Origin: Pseudomonadota bacterium
GTDB lineage: Bacteria > Pseudomonadota > Gammaproteobacteria > Steroidobacterales > Steroidobacteraceae
NCBI GenBank assembly: GCA_021805275.1
Contig: JAJZFQ010000075.1
Location: 1-17,649, forward strand
DNA: 17,649 nt
Direction: 5' to 3'
Shown here: piece after piece, positions 9,007 to 16,584 of the stretch
Numbering within the stretch: the first letter of the stretch is position 1
Layout of the letters: every line of letters starts with the position of its first letter
The notes under the pieces: model-generated
The model's input: only the letters and a program-made list of their open reading frames with translations
Database searches by the model: none
What the model was told of the DNA's origin: nothing
Position numbers and translations under genes: made by a program

Positions 9007-9608
9007 CTGCAATCTGCGGTCGGGCCTTCCGCGAGGCGCCGCAGCCATGCGCGGCCGAGCGCCGAACCGGCCGAGAGTTGCGCCTCGTGGCCGGCGGCGC
9101 TGAGCGTCAGATCGACCACGAGATCGGCCGGCGGCAGGCCGCCCTCGCCCCGCTGGGGCCATTCGATCAGCCACAGGCACCCCGGGATCGCCCACTCGGT
9201 GAGTCCGAGGGGCTCGAGCTCCTCCGGGCCACGCAGTCGGTACAGGTCGAGGTGCACCACGGTCTGGCGCTCCAGCGGATAAACCTGCAGCAACGTATAG
9301 GTCGGGCTGCGCACCGGACCGTCGATGCCGCAGGCGCGCACAAAACCCTGTGCCAGCGTGGTCTTCCCGGCGCCGAGCTCGCCTCGCAGGTAGGCCACCA
9401 CGAATTGCGCTGCATCGGGCCGTGTGCGCGCCAGACGTGCCCCGAGTGCTTCGGTCTGCGCGGCCGTGATTAGAAGTTCACGCAGCGGCGCAGCTCCTCG
9501 ATCAGCTCGCCCGCGAGCAGCCCGCGCTCCCCGTCGCGCGCGGCCGCATCGCCGGCGAGCGCATGGACGAGCACACCGGCGCGCGCCGCGCGCCAGGGAT
9601 CGCGGCAC
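9003..9608 (-). CDS. tsaE: tRNA threonylcarbamoyladenosine biosynthesis ATPase TsaE
   Basis: TsaE is the ATPase that, with TsaB, TsaC and TsaD, makes t6A37 in tRNAs reading ANN codons. Motifs are YLRGELGAGKTTLAQGF (P-loop), VRSPTYTLLQVYPL, HLDLYRLRGPEEL and LIEWPQRGEGGLP, collinear with E. coli TsaE to the C-terminus. The only ATG/GTG/TTG upstream of the P-loop is the GTG at 9608. It would give 201 residues with an Arg-rich, family-unlike extension of about 40 residues lying inside nnr. The conserved part begins near 9476 (LLITAAQTEAL), right at the nnr stop (9470-9472). A normal-length protein of about 160 residues would need a non-standard start such as the CTG at 9485. I give the conventional start as an outer limit. 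Confidence 0.88.
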   Translation of the reverse strand: MPRSLARGARRCARPCARRRCGRARRGARAARGRADRGAAPLRELLITAAQTEALGARLARTRPDAAQFVVAYLRGELGAGKTTLAQGFVRACGIDGPVRSPTYTLLQVYPLERQTVVHLDLYRLRGPEELEPLGLTEWAIPGCLWLIEWPQRGEGGLPPADLVVDLTLSAAGHEAQLSAGSALGRAWLRRLAEGPTADCS

Positions 9609-10948
9609 TGGGCGAGCAGACCGGCGATCACGCCGGTAAGGACATCACCCATGCCCGGGCTCGCCATGCCCGGGTTGCCGTGCTCGCACAGCGCCGGAAC
9701 CGCCCCCGAACGCCCCACCAGCGTCCCGGCGCCCTTGAGCACGACCGTGCCGCCGTAGCGCGCCACGAGCGCCGCGAGCGCACCGAGCCGATCCGCCTGC
9801 ACCGCCGCGCCCGTGCGGCCGAGCAGCCGGGATGCCTCACCCGGGTGGGGCGTGAGAATCCACTCCCGGGGCGTGCGCGGCGGTGTCGCCGCGATGAGAT
9901 TGAGTGCATCGGCATCCACCACCAAGGGCTTGCCGCACTCCAAGGCAGCCTCGAGCGCCACACGTGCCCAGGCGTCTTGCCCGAGACCGGGCCCGACGGC
10001 CAGCACGTCGCACCGCGCGGCCAGCGCCTGCACGGTCTGGGCGTCCACGAGCGGCACGCACATCAGCTCCGGCCGGGTCGCCACCACCGCCGCAACGTTC
10101 TGCGCAGCAACGGCGACCGTCACGCGCCCGGCCCCGACACGCAGACAAGCCTCGGCAGCGAGCCGTGCCGCCCCCGGCATGCCCGGTCCACCGCCGATGA
10201 CCAGCACGTGCCCGAAATCTCCCTTGTGCGCCGCGCGAGTGCGCCGCGGCAGCACCTGCCCGAGCTCGGCGCGCACCAGTCGCTCGAGCGCCGGAGCCGG
10301 CCGCTCGGCCTGCAGAGCGTCGAGGCCGAGCGCCTCGAGCCGCACCACGCCGCACAGGGCCGGTCCCTCCCCGAGGAACAGCCCCGTCTTCAGGGCCACG
10401 AAGGTCACGGTGCACTCGGCGCGCACGGACGCCCCCAGCGGCTCACCGCGGTCAGCGTCGAGCCCGGAGGGCACATCCAGCGCGAGTACCGGCCGGCCGC
10501 TCGCATTGATTGCGGCAATCACGCCGGTCAGATCCTCGCGGAGCGGACCGGCCAGTCCGGTGCCGAGCAGCGCATCGACGAGCACCTCGGCCGGTTCCAA
10601 CCCCTGCGGCGTGAACGCATGGACGCTGCCGCCCGCGGCGCGCCAGTCCTCGCAAGCCCGCAGCGCATCACCGTGCAGACGCTGCGGCGCGCTCGCCGCA
10701 AGCACCGTCACCTCGCAGCCGGCGGTCCGCGCCAGGCGTGCCAACACGTAACCGTCGCCGCCGTTGTTGCCCGGGCCGCAGATCACCGCGATGCGTCGCG
10801 CCGCCGGCCAGCGCTCGCGCAGACAGCTCAGCGCGCCCGCGCCCGCCCGCTCCATCAACGTGTAGCCCGTCAGCCCGAGGGTCTCGATGGCGGCGCGATC
10901 CATGGCGCGCACCTGGGCCGAGGTATAGAGGAAGACCGGCAGTGTCAT
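9470..10948 (-). CDS. nnr: Bifunctional NAD(P)H-hydrate repair enzyme (epimerase + ADP-dependent dehydratase)
   Basis: The enzyme repairs damaged NAD(P)H: the N-terminal NnrE domain interconverts the R and S hydrates, and the C-terminal NnrD domain dehydrates the S form using ADP. From the ATG at 10948 the product is 492 residues, a usual length for the fused YjeF-type protein. N-domain motifs: CGPGNNGGDGYVLARL (57-72) and DVPSGLDAD (158-166). C-domain motifs: HKGDFGHVLVIGGGPGMPGA (241-260), VVDADALNLIA, ILTPHPGEASRLL, VVLKGAGT and GNPGMASPGMGDVLTG (424-439), which contains the catalytic Asp. An in-frame ATG at 10981 would add 11 residues and overlap the queG start; I prefer 10948 (MTLPVFLYTSAQVRAMDR). 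tsaE follows at once, so translation is probably coupled. Confidence 0.95.
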   Translation of the reverse strand: MTLPVFLYTSAQVRAMDRAAIETLGLTGYTLMERAGAGALSCLRERWPAARRIAVICGPGNNGGDGYVLARLARTAGCEVTVLAASAPQRLHGDALRACEDWRAAGGSVHAFTPQGLEPAEVLVDALLGTGLAGPLREDLTGVIAAINASGRPVLALDVPSGLDADRGEPLGASVRAECTVTFVALKTGLFLGEGPALCGVVRLEALGLDALQAERPAPALERLVRAELGQVLPRRTRAAHKGDFGHVLVIGGGPGMPGAARLAAEACLRVGAGRVTVAVAAQNVAAVVATRPELMCVPLVDAQTVQALAARCDVLAVGPGLGQDAWARVALEAALECGKPLVVDADALNLIAATPPRTPREWILTPHPGEASRLLGRTGAAVQADRLGALAALVARYGGTVVLKGAGTLVGRSGAVPALCEHGNPGMASPGMGDVLTGVIAGLLAQCRDPWRAARAGVLVHALAGDAAARDGERGLLAGELIEELRRCVNF

Positions 10949-10954
10949 AGCCTG

Positions 10955-10962
10955 ATTATACT
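10955..10962. promoter_or_regulatory. Overlapping divergent -10 elements between nnr and queG
   Basis: The bases GATTATACT contain TATAAT on the minus strand (10955-10960) and TATACT on the plus strand (10957-10962). No good -35 box is visible for either direction. From spacing, the nnr transcript would start at or next to its ATG (10948), and the queG transcript about 11 nt before its ATG (10980). Confidence 0.4.
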
Positions 10963-10979
10963 GGCGCGGTGAGGCCGCC

Positions 10980-12053
10980 ATGATCCCCCCGACGCTCGAG
11001 CCGCAAGCCGTGAGGGCTTGGCTCGCCGCCCGCGCCCGGGAGCTGGGGTTCGCGCGCTTGGGGGTGACCGGGGTCGAGCTCCCCGAGGACGAGCGGCACC
11101 TGCTGCGCTGGCTCGAGGCGGGCCTGCACGGCCGGATGCACTACATGGCGCGCCACGGCACCGTGCGCAGCCACCCCGGCGAGCTGCTGCCCGGCGCGGT
11201 GCGCGTCCTCAGCGTGCGCATGGACTACTGGCCCGCCGAGGCACGCCCCGCCGAGGCGGTGCTCGCCGATCCGGCGAGCGGCTACGTGTCCCGCTACGCC
11301 CTCGGCCGCGACTACCACAAGATCATGCGCACCGCGCTGGCGCGCCTGGCACGCGAACTGGCCGCGCGGATCGGCAACTTCGGCTACCGCGTCTGTGTCG
11401 ACAGCGCCCCGGTGCTGGAGAAGGCGCTCGCCCGCAACGGCGGACTGGGCTGGATCGGCAAGCACACCAACCTGATCGCGCGCGAGGCGGGCTCGTGGTT
11501 CTTTCTTGGGGAGATGCTGACTGATCTGCCGCTGCCGCTCGACACGCCGGCGAGTGCCCACTGCGGCACGTGCTCGCAGTGCATCCGTGTCTGCCCGACG
11601 GCGGCGATCGTCGCGCCCTATCGGCTGGATGCGCGCCGCTGCATCTCCTACCTGACCATCGAGCTCGACGGAGCCATTCCGCTCGAGCTGCGCACGGCGA
11701 TCGGCAACCGGATCTACGGCTGCGATGACTGCCAGCTGGTCTGTCCGTGGAACAAGTTCGCGCGCGCTGCGACACATCCGGACTTCAAGGTGCGCCACGG
11801 GCTCGACGCTGCGCGCCTGACGGCGCTGGCGGCCTGGAGCGAGGCGGAGTTCGACGCCCGCATGCGCGGCTCGGCCATCTACCGCATCGGCTACGAGCGC
11901 TGGTCGCGCAACATCGCCGTGGCGCTCGGCAACGCCCCATCAGATCCCTCGGTCAGCGCGGCCCTGCGCCGCCAGCGCGAGCACGCCTCGCCCCTGGTGC
12001 GCGAGCACATCGACTGGGCGCTCGCGCGCCAGGCGGTCGGAGTCACACGCTGA
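10980..12053 (+). CDS. queG: Epoxyqueuosine reductase
   Basis: QueG is the cobalamin- and iron-sulfur-dependent enzyme that reduces epoxyqueuosine to queuosine at position 34 of tRNAs with GUN anticodons, the last step of the pathway. The 357-residue product has the family's usual length. Visible features are the SRYALGRDYHKIM segment (104-116), YRVCVDSAPVLEKALA (136-151) with the candidate catalytic Asp141, GGLGWIGKHTNLI (154-166), and two 4Fe-4S clusters built from C195/C198/C201/C205 (CGTCSQCIRVCP), C221 and C248/C251/C255 (GCDDCQLVCPWN). GAGG before the ATG is a plausible ribosome binding site. It is divergent from nnr, as in enteric yjeS-yjeF, and its last 11 bases overlap the end of convergent panC. 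Confidence 0.97.
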   Translation: MIPPTLEPQAVRAWLAARARELGFARLGVTGVELPEDERHLLRWLEAGLHGRMHYMARHGTVRSHPGELLPGAVRVLSVRMDYWPAEARPAEAVLADPASGYVSRYALGRDYHKIMRTALARLARELAARIGNFGYRVCVDSAPVLEKALARNGGLGWIGKHTNLIAREAGSWFFLGEMLTDLPLPLDTPASAHCGTCSQCIRVCPTAAIVAPYRLDARRCISYLTIELDGAIPLELRTAIGNRIYGCDDCQLVCPWNKFARAATHPDFKVRHGLDAARLTALAAWSEAEFDARMRGSAIYRIGYERWSRNIAVALGNAPSDPSVSAALRRQREHASPLVREHIDWALARQAVGVTR

Positions 12054-12891
12054 CCTGGACGTTGTCGATGAGGCGCGCCTTGCCGAGATGCGCCGCGGTG
12101 AGCACCACCAGGTGGTGGCTGTCCGGGCCCGGCGGGGCCAGCTCCTCGGCGCTCTTGATGGCGAAGTAATCGGGCCGGAAGCCCTCGGCCTCAAGGGTAC
12201 GCAATCCGTCACGCTCGATGGCGGCGTAGGCCCGCTCGCCGCCGGCCAGACGCCCGGCCGCCGCCGCCAGCGCGCGGTGCAGCGCCGGCGCGCGCGCCCG
12301 CTCGGCGGCGCTGAGGTACTGGTTGCGCGAGCTCATGGCGAGTCCGTCGGCATCGCGCACCGTGGGCGCGGCAATGATGTGCACCGGCATGCACAGATCG
12401 CTCACCAGGCGGCGGATGACGGTGAGCTGCTGGAAGTCCTTCTCGCCGAACACGGCTGCGTCGGGCTCGACGATGTGCAGCAGCTTGCACACCACCGTAG
12501 CAACGCCCTGGAAATGCCCCGGGCGAAACTCCCCGCAGAGGATGTCCGAGAGCCCCGGGACCTCGAGGCGGGTGCTCTCATCGGCGCCGCGCGGATACAT
12601 CTCCGCCACGTCCGGGGAGAACATCAGATCGCAGCCGGCATCGCGCAGCATGTGCGCGTCACGCTCCGGCGTGCGCGGATAGTGGGCGAAGTCCTCATTC
12701 GGTCCGAACTGCATGGGGTTGACGAATATGCTGGCGATGAAGCGCTCCCCGTGCGCGCGCGCCGCCTCCAGCAGACTCATGTGCCCGGCGTGCAGGTTGC
12801 CCATGGTGGGCACGAACACGACGCGCTCGGCGCCGCGGCGCCACTCGCGCACGGCGGCACGCACCTCGGCGATGCTCGTGGCGCGACGCAT
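12043..12891 (-). CDS. panC: Pantothenate synthetase (pantoate-beta-alanine ligase)
   Basis: PanC condenses pantoate with beta-alanine using ATP through a pantoyl-adenylate intermediate, the last step of pantothenate (vitamin B5) synthesis. From the ATG at 12891 the product is 282 residues, the usual length. Motifs: VPTMGNLHAGH (27-37, the HxGH nucleotidyl-transfer signature), FVNPMQFGPNEDFAHYPR (56-73), GHFQGVATVV (125-134), VFGEKDFQQL (147-156) and MSSRNQYL (186-193). The frame is open far upstream inside panB, but that extension is low-complexity shadow sequence and is rejected. Only 5 bp separate it from the panB stop and there is no clear ribosome binding site, so translation is probably coupled. 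The 3' end overlaps convergent queG by 11 bp. panD is not in the cluster. Confidence 0.97.
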   Translation of the reverse strand: MRRATSIAEVRAAVREWRRGAERVVFVPTMGNLHAGHMSLLEAARAHGERFIASIFVNPMQFGPNEDFAHYPRTPERDAHMLRDAGCDLMFSPDVAEMYPRGADESTRLEVPGLSDILCGEFRPGHFQGVATVVCKLLHIVEPDAAVFGEKDFQQLTVIRRLVSDLCMPVHIIAAPTVRDADGLAMSSRNQYLSAAERARAPALHRALAAAAGRLAGGERAYAAIERDGLRTLEAEGFRPDYFAIKSAEELAPPGPDSHHLVVLTAAHLGKARLIDNVQVSV

Positions 12892-12896
12892 GGCTT

Positions 12897-13724
12897 TTAG
12901 AAGCAATGCTCGGGATCCGGATAGGTGCGCGTGCGCACGGCCGCGACATAACTCTTGACGGCCTCGAGATTGTCTCCGGCCCCAGCCATGAAATTGCGCA
13001 CGAACCGCGGCTTGCGCCCGGTGGTGATGTCGAGAATGTCGTAGAGCACGAGGATCTGCCCGTCGGTGTCCGGCCCGGCGCCGATACCGATCACCGGCAC
13101 GGCGAGCGCATCGGTGATGGTCTTGCCGAGCGCCGAGGGGATGCACTCGAGCAGCACCACGTCGGCGCCGGCGGCCTCGAGCCGCTTGGCGTCCTCGAGC
13201 ATGCGCGCGGCCGCATCGTCCTCGCGGCCCTGGACACGGAATCCGCCGGTCTTGTGCACCGACTGCGGCCTCAGCCCCAGGTGCGCGCACACGGCGATGT
13301 CGTGGCCCGTCAGGAACTCCACGATCTCGACCTGTCCGCCGCCACTTTCGAGCTTGACCATTTTCGCGCCGCCCTCCTGCATCAGGCGCACGGCGTTCTC
13401 GAGCGCGCGCTCTTTGGTCGGATAGCTCATGAAGGGCAGGTCCGCGATGAGAAACGGACGGTGCAGGCCGCGCGCGACCGCCGCGCTGTGATAGACCATC
13501 TGATCCATGGTCACCGGCACGGTGGTGTCGCGCCCCTGGATGACCATGCCGAGGGAATCCCCCACCAGCACGACATCAACGTCGGCCGCATCGAGCAGGA
13601 CCGCGAAGCTGGCGTCATAGCATGTCAGGCTCGTGATCTTCTCGCCGTGCGCCTTCATGCGCGCGAGCGTCCCGAGCGTGACGGGCTGGCGGTCCGAATC
13701 GCGAAGCTGCAGGTGCGTGTACAT
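12897..13724 (-). CDS. panB: 3-methyl-2-oxobutanoate hydroxymethyltransferase (ketopantoate hydroxymethyltransferase)
   Basis: PanB adds a hydroxymethyl group from 5,10-methylene-tetrahydrofolate to 2-oxoisovalerate, the first committed step of pantothenate synthesis. The 275-residue product has the family's length and motifs: TSLTCYDASFA (31-41), VLVGDSLGMVIQG (52-64, metal-binding Asp56), FLIADLPFMSY (91-101, Asp95), AKMVKLESG (120-128), CAHLGLRPQSVHKTGGF (146-162) and LLECIPSALG (191-200, Glu193). An N-terminal stretch of about 14 residues precedes the usual VTLGTLARMK beginning; the ATG at 13724 is kept because it lies just 12 bp after dgk. Its folate cofactor links it to folK in the same operon. 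Confidence 0.97.
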   Translation of the reverse strand: MYTHLQLRDSDRQPVTLGTLARMKAHGEKITSLTCYDASFAVLLDAADVDVVLVGDSLGMVIQGRDTTVPVTMDQMVYHSAAVARGLHRPFLIADLPFMSYPTKERALENAVRLMQEGGAKMVKLESGGGQVEIVEFLTGHDIAVCAHLGLRPQSVHKTGGFRVQGREDDAAARMLEDAKRLEAAGADVVLLECIPSALGKTITDALAVPVIGIGAGPDTDGQILVLYDILDITTGRKPRFVRNFMAGAGDNLEAVKSYVAAVRTRTYPDPEHCF

Positions 13725-13736
13725 GCCGGTAGTTTA

Positions 13737-14390
13737 CTAAATCGCCCGCGCGCCCATCGGGTTGTAGTACAGCCGGCCGCGCTTCATGCGGCGGATCGCG
13801 GCGAATAACTCCTCGTAGTCGGCCGGGTTGTTGACCGGGTCGATCGCCGCGGCGTTGACGATCAGCAGCGGCGCGGCCTCGTACTCGTGGAAGAACCGCG
13901 CGTAGGCCTCGTTCAGCCGCACCAGGTACTCCCGCTCGATGTGCTGCTCGTAGCCGATGGCGCGCCGCGCGATGCGCTCGAGCAGCACGTCCACCGGCGC
14001 CTGCAGATAGACCACCAGATCGGGCTTGGGCGGCTGCACGTCGAGGCGGCTGCTCACCTGCTCGTACAGGGCGAACTCCGCATCATCGAGCGTCACGCGG
14101 GCAAACAACCGGTCCTTCTCCCACAGGTAGTCCGCCACGCGCACCGCGGCGAACAGGTCCTGTTGGTTCAGCCCCGAGAGCTGCTGCCAGCGTTGGAACA
14201 GGAAATGCAGCTGCGTCGGCAGCGCTCCGGCGCGCGGGTTGCGGTAGAAGCGCTCGAGGAAGGGATTGGCGGGGGCGTCTTCCAGCACCGGCTGCGCCGC
14301 GAGGCTCTTGGCGAGCAGCCGCGCAAGACTGCTCTTGCCGACTCCGATCGGCCCTTCGACCACGATGAACTGGTGCTCTGCGCCTGTCAT
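13737..14390 (-). CDS. Deoxynucleoside kinase (deoxyadenosine/deoxycytidine/deoxyguanosine kinase family)
   Basis: The enzyme phosphorylates salvaged deoxynucleosides at the 5' position. The 217-residue product (ATG at 14390; another ATG at 14411 would add seven residues) shows the dNK family pattern: VVEGPIGVGKSSLARLLA (10-27, P-loop), LEDAPANPFLERFY, LPTQLHFLFQRWQQL (58-72), DYLWEKDRLFARVTL (87-101, the DRxF lid-type motif), and PDLVVYLQAPVDVLLERIARR (Asp-rich and Arg-rich LID region) with a C-terminal YYNPMG. Genes of this type commonly sit between folK and panB in non-enteric gammaproteobacteria. Substrate preference cannot be read from the sequence. No clear ribosome binding site precedes either start; the gene lies 27 bp from the folK stop and 12 bp from panB. 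Confidence 0.9.
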   Translation of the reverse strand: MTGAEHQFIVVEGPIGVGKSSLARLLAKSLAAQPVLEDAPANPFLERFYRNPRAGALPTQLHFLFQRWQQLSGLNQQDLFAAVRVADYLWEKDRLFARVTLDDAEFALYEQVSSRLDVQPPKPDLVVYLQAPVDVLLERIARRAIGYEQHIEREYLVRLNEAYARFFHEYEAAPLLIVNAAAIDPVNNPADYEELFAAIRRMKRGRLYYNPMGARAI

Positions 14391-14417
14391 GGATTCACGT
14401 GCGGCGGCCATCCGACG

Positions 14418-14918
14418 TCATGGTTCGGGTTCGAATCGCCACAACCCCTCCGGCGCGAGCCGGGCCTTGAGCTCGCCCACCCGGCCGAGCCCAGGGACAT
14501 CGAGGTCCGGGGCGATATCCGCCAGAGGATACAGAACGAAATTGCGCTCCACTATCCCGGCGTGCGGCAGGGTGAGCCCGGGGCCCTCGCGCCGCTCGCA
14601 ACCCTGGATCAGCAGATCCAGGTCGATCCGCCGCGGCCCCCAGCGCGCTCCCTCGCGACACCGGCCGAGCGATGCCTCGAGCCCCTGCAGCTCGGCGAGC
14701 AGCGCCTCGGGGGCAAGCCGGGTCAGCAGCCCCGCGACGGCATTGACGAAATCCGGCTGGGGCACCGGCCCGAAGGGCCGCGAGCGATACAGAGGCGAGC
14801 GCACGATGGCCCGCGTCTCGGGCAGGCCGGCGAGCCGCTCCCAGGCGGCACGCACCTGCCCGGACGGGTCGTCGAGGTTGCTGCCCAGGCCGATGTAGGC
14901 CGGCTGCCAGCGCTGCAT
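14418..14918 (-). CDS. folK: 2-amino-4-hydroxy-6-hydroxymethyldihydropteridine pyrophosphokinase
   Basis: HPPK moves pyrophosphate from ATP to 6-hydroxymethyl-7,8-dihydropterin in folate synthesis. From the ATG at 14918 the product is 166 residues, in line with the family. Motifs: AYIGLGSNLDDP (7-18), SPLYRSRPFGPVPQPDFVNA (41-60, pterin site), RWGPRRIDLDLLI (92-104, metal-binding Asp99 and Asp101) and LPHAGIVERNFVLYPLADIA (117-136). A start further upstream (15023) would run 35 residues into pcnB and has no family support. It begins 13 bp after the pcnB stop, the conserved pcnB-folK pairing. Confidence 0.96.
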   Translation of the reverse strand: MQRWQPAYIGLGSNLDDPSGQVRAAWERLAGLPETRAIVRSPLYRSRPFGPVPQPDFVNAVAGLLTRLAPEALLAELQGLEASLGRCREGARWGPRRIDLDLLIQGCERREGPGLTLPHAGIVERNFVLYPLADIAPDLDVPGLGRVGELKARLAPEGLWRFEPEP

Positions 14919-14931
14919 CGGCCTGAACCGC

Positions 14932-16437
14932 TCAGGCGCCGCCAGCGGCGCGACGCCGTCCGCCGCGGCGGCGTCGGCGGCCTTTCGGCCCGGCCGGACG
15001 CTCCGCCGGACCGGCGAGCGCATCGGCCATGCGGCCCTGTTCCTCGGCGCTGACTTCCTGCACCTGGGTCCACCACTGGGCCCGTTCGGCGGAGGCCAGC
15101 CCGAGCTCGGCGCGCAGCAGCAGCAGGTCGTACCCGGCCCGGAAGCGCGGATGGGTCAGCAGCCGCAGCGCCCGGCGGCCCCGCGGGTGCTCCAGGCGGG
15201 GTTGGAGCGCGAACATCTCGCGCAGGCCGAGCGAGAATCGCTTCGGGATGCTGATGTGCCGGTGCGCATCGCGCACCGCCTGGTCGCACGCGTCGAGGAT
15301 GGCATCGAGCTCGTGCCAGCGCGAGGGCGGCATCGACTCAATGATCCTGGCGATGGGACCGTAAAGCAGCAGCGCCAGCAGGAACGTCGGGGTCACCGAA
15401 CGGCCGGCGATGACGCGCGCATCGGTGTTCTCGAGACCTTTCATGAGCAGCCGCTCGACCAGACCGCCGGGATGGCCGGCCAGATAGGACTCCACACTCG
15501 GCAGCAGCTGCCCGAGCAGTCCGCGCCGGCGCAGCGCCGGGAGACTGCGCACCCCGTGCCCGGTGAGAAACAACTTGATCGTCTCGTCGAACAGACGCGC
15601 CGGCGGCACACCGCCCAGCAGCGCTTGCAGCCGCTCGAGCGGCTCGGCGCTCGCCGGCTCGAGCTCGAAGCCGAGCTTCGCCTCGAAGCGCGCCGCGCGC
15701 AACATGCGCACCGGGTCCTCGCGGTAGCGCGTCTCCGGATCTCCGATCAGCCGCAGGCGCCGCGCGGCGATGTCCTCGGCACCGCCCACGTAGTCCCAGA
15801 TGGAGAAGTCCGCGATGTTGTAATAAAGGGCATTGGCGGTGAAGTCGCGCCGCCAAACGTCATCGTCGACGGTCCCGTAGACGTTATCGCGCAGGATCCG
15901 TCCGCTGGCATCGAACATGCGCTCGAGGTCGGCATCCGGGGACGGGGCGCTGCGCCCAGGGTGGTCGGCCTCGAAGTGCGCCGCGCGCTCATCGGTGAGC
16001 GGTCCACCCTGATCGATCAGCTCACCCTCGGGCTCCTCCCCTCCGGCCTCACTCTCCTCGAGGTCCTCCTCGACGGGCTCCTCACCCGGCTCCGGGGCGC
16101 TGGCGGCCCGGAACGTGGCGACTTCGATGATCTCCTGGCCGAAGAACACGTGGGCGAGGCGGAAGCGCCGCCCGACCAGGCGGCAGTTGCGGAACAGCCG
16201 CTTGACCTGCTCCGGCAGCGCATCGGTGGCGACGTCGAAGTCCTTCGGCTCGAGGCCCAGGAGCAGGTCGCGGACACAGCCGCCGACCAGGAAGGCCTGG
16301 AATCCCCCGTCGCGCAGGCGGTATAGGACCCGCAAGGCATTCTGGGAGATATGGGCACGGGAAACAGTGTGCTCCGCCCGCGGAATGATCCGGGGCGGGT
16401 GATGGGGCGCTTGAGTGCGCGCGTCAGGGGAATTCAA
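14932..16437 (-). CDS. pcnB: Poly(A) polymerase I
   Basis: PcnB adds 3' poly(A) tails that mark RNAs for decay. The 501-residue product has the class II nucleotidyltransferase head FLVGGCVRDLLLGLEPKDFD (49-68, catalytic Asp67 and Asp69) and LVGRRFRLAHV (87-97), the signature that separates poly(A) polymerases from CCA-adding enzymes. RRDFTANALYYN (196-207), DPETRYREDPVRMLRAARFE and PPARLFDETIKL follow, with a basic tail (GRRRRRGGRRR) that could bind RNA. Between FR110 and ILRDN181 lies a Glu/Asp/Pro-rich insertion about 45-50 residues longer than the E. coli segment. The first usable start is TTG at 16437; no ATG or GTG precedes conserved IIPRAEHTVSR. An upstream ATT is possible. It is the first gene of pcnB-folK-dgk-panB-panC and diverges from tRNA-Glu. 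Confidence 0.95.
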   Translation of the reverse strand: MNSPDARTQAPHHPPRIIPRAEHTVSRAHISQNALRVLYRLRDGGFQAFLVGGCVRDLLLGLEPKDFDVATDALPEQVKRLFRNCRLVGRRFRLAHVFFGQEIIEVATFRAASAPEPGEEPVEEDLEESEAGGEEPEGELIDQGGPLTDERAAHFEADHPGRSAPSPDADLERMFDASGRILRDNVYGTVDDDVWRRDFTANALYYNIADFSIWDYVGGAEDIAARRLRLIGDPETRYREDPVRMLRAARFEAKLGFELEPASAEPLERLQALLGGVPPARLFDETIKLFLTGHGVRSLPALRRRGLLGQLLPSVESYLAGHPGGLVERLLMKGLENTDARVIAGRSVTPTFLLALLLYGPIARIIESMPPSRWHELDAILDACDQAVRDAHRHISIPKRFSLGLREMFALQPRLEHPRGRRALRLLTHPRFRAGYDLLLLRAELGLASAERAQWWTQVQEVSAEEQGRMADALAGPAERPAGPKGRRRRRGGRRRAAGGA

Positions 16438-16452
16438 TTCTGCGCTTTCTGC

Positions 16453-16480
16453 TTGAGCAATGGATCAGGATACCTATAAT
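16453..16480 (+). promoter_or_regulatory. Promoter of tRNA-Glu
   Basis: TTGAGC (16453-16458), a 16-bp spacer and a perfect TATAAT (16475-16480) precede the tRNA by 28 bases, followed by a GC-rich discriminator (ACCGCGC), which is typical of stable-RNA promoters under stringent control. The reverse strand of the same AT patch reads TATTAT (16477-16482) and may serve pcnB. Confidence 0.7.
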
Positions 16481-16508
16481 ACCGCGCTCCTGTTGTCGGC
16501 CCGACTGC

Positions 16509-16584
16509 GCTCCCTTCGTCTAGAGGCCCAGGACATAGCCCTCTCAAGGCTGTAACACGGGTTCGAATCCCGTAGGGAGCGCCA
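16509..16584 (+). tRNA. tRNA-Glu (anticodon CUC)
   Basis: This 76-base gene folds as a full cloverleaf and encodes its own CCA. The acceptor stem is GCTCCCT/AGGGAGC. The D-arm TTCGTCTAGAGGCCCAGGACA matches enteric tRNA-Glu. The anticodon stem TAGCC/GGCTG closes the loop CTCTCAA, giving anticodon CTC, which reads GAG. The T-arm is ACGGG-TTCGAAT-CCCGT, with discriminator G and CCA at 16582-16584. GAG is the commonest Glu codon in these GC-rich genes. It has its own promoter; I see no intrinsic terminator downstream. Confidence 0.97.

Noticed and set aside
9563..10972. 469-codon plus-strand frame opposite nnr
   Set aside because: nnr has clear motifs on the other strand; this frame is His/Arg/Gln-rich without a domain.
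14433..14448. Partial match to the tRNA-Glu 3' end (GGGTTCGAATC…GCCA) as a possible attachment site
   Set aside because: It lies in the folK coding end (WRFEPEP), matches only about 11 continuous bases and has no integrase or boundary nearby.
15151..16326. 391-codon plus-strand frame opposite pcnB
   Set aside because: Shadow of pcnB codon bias; no family resemblance.
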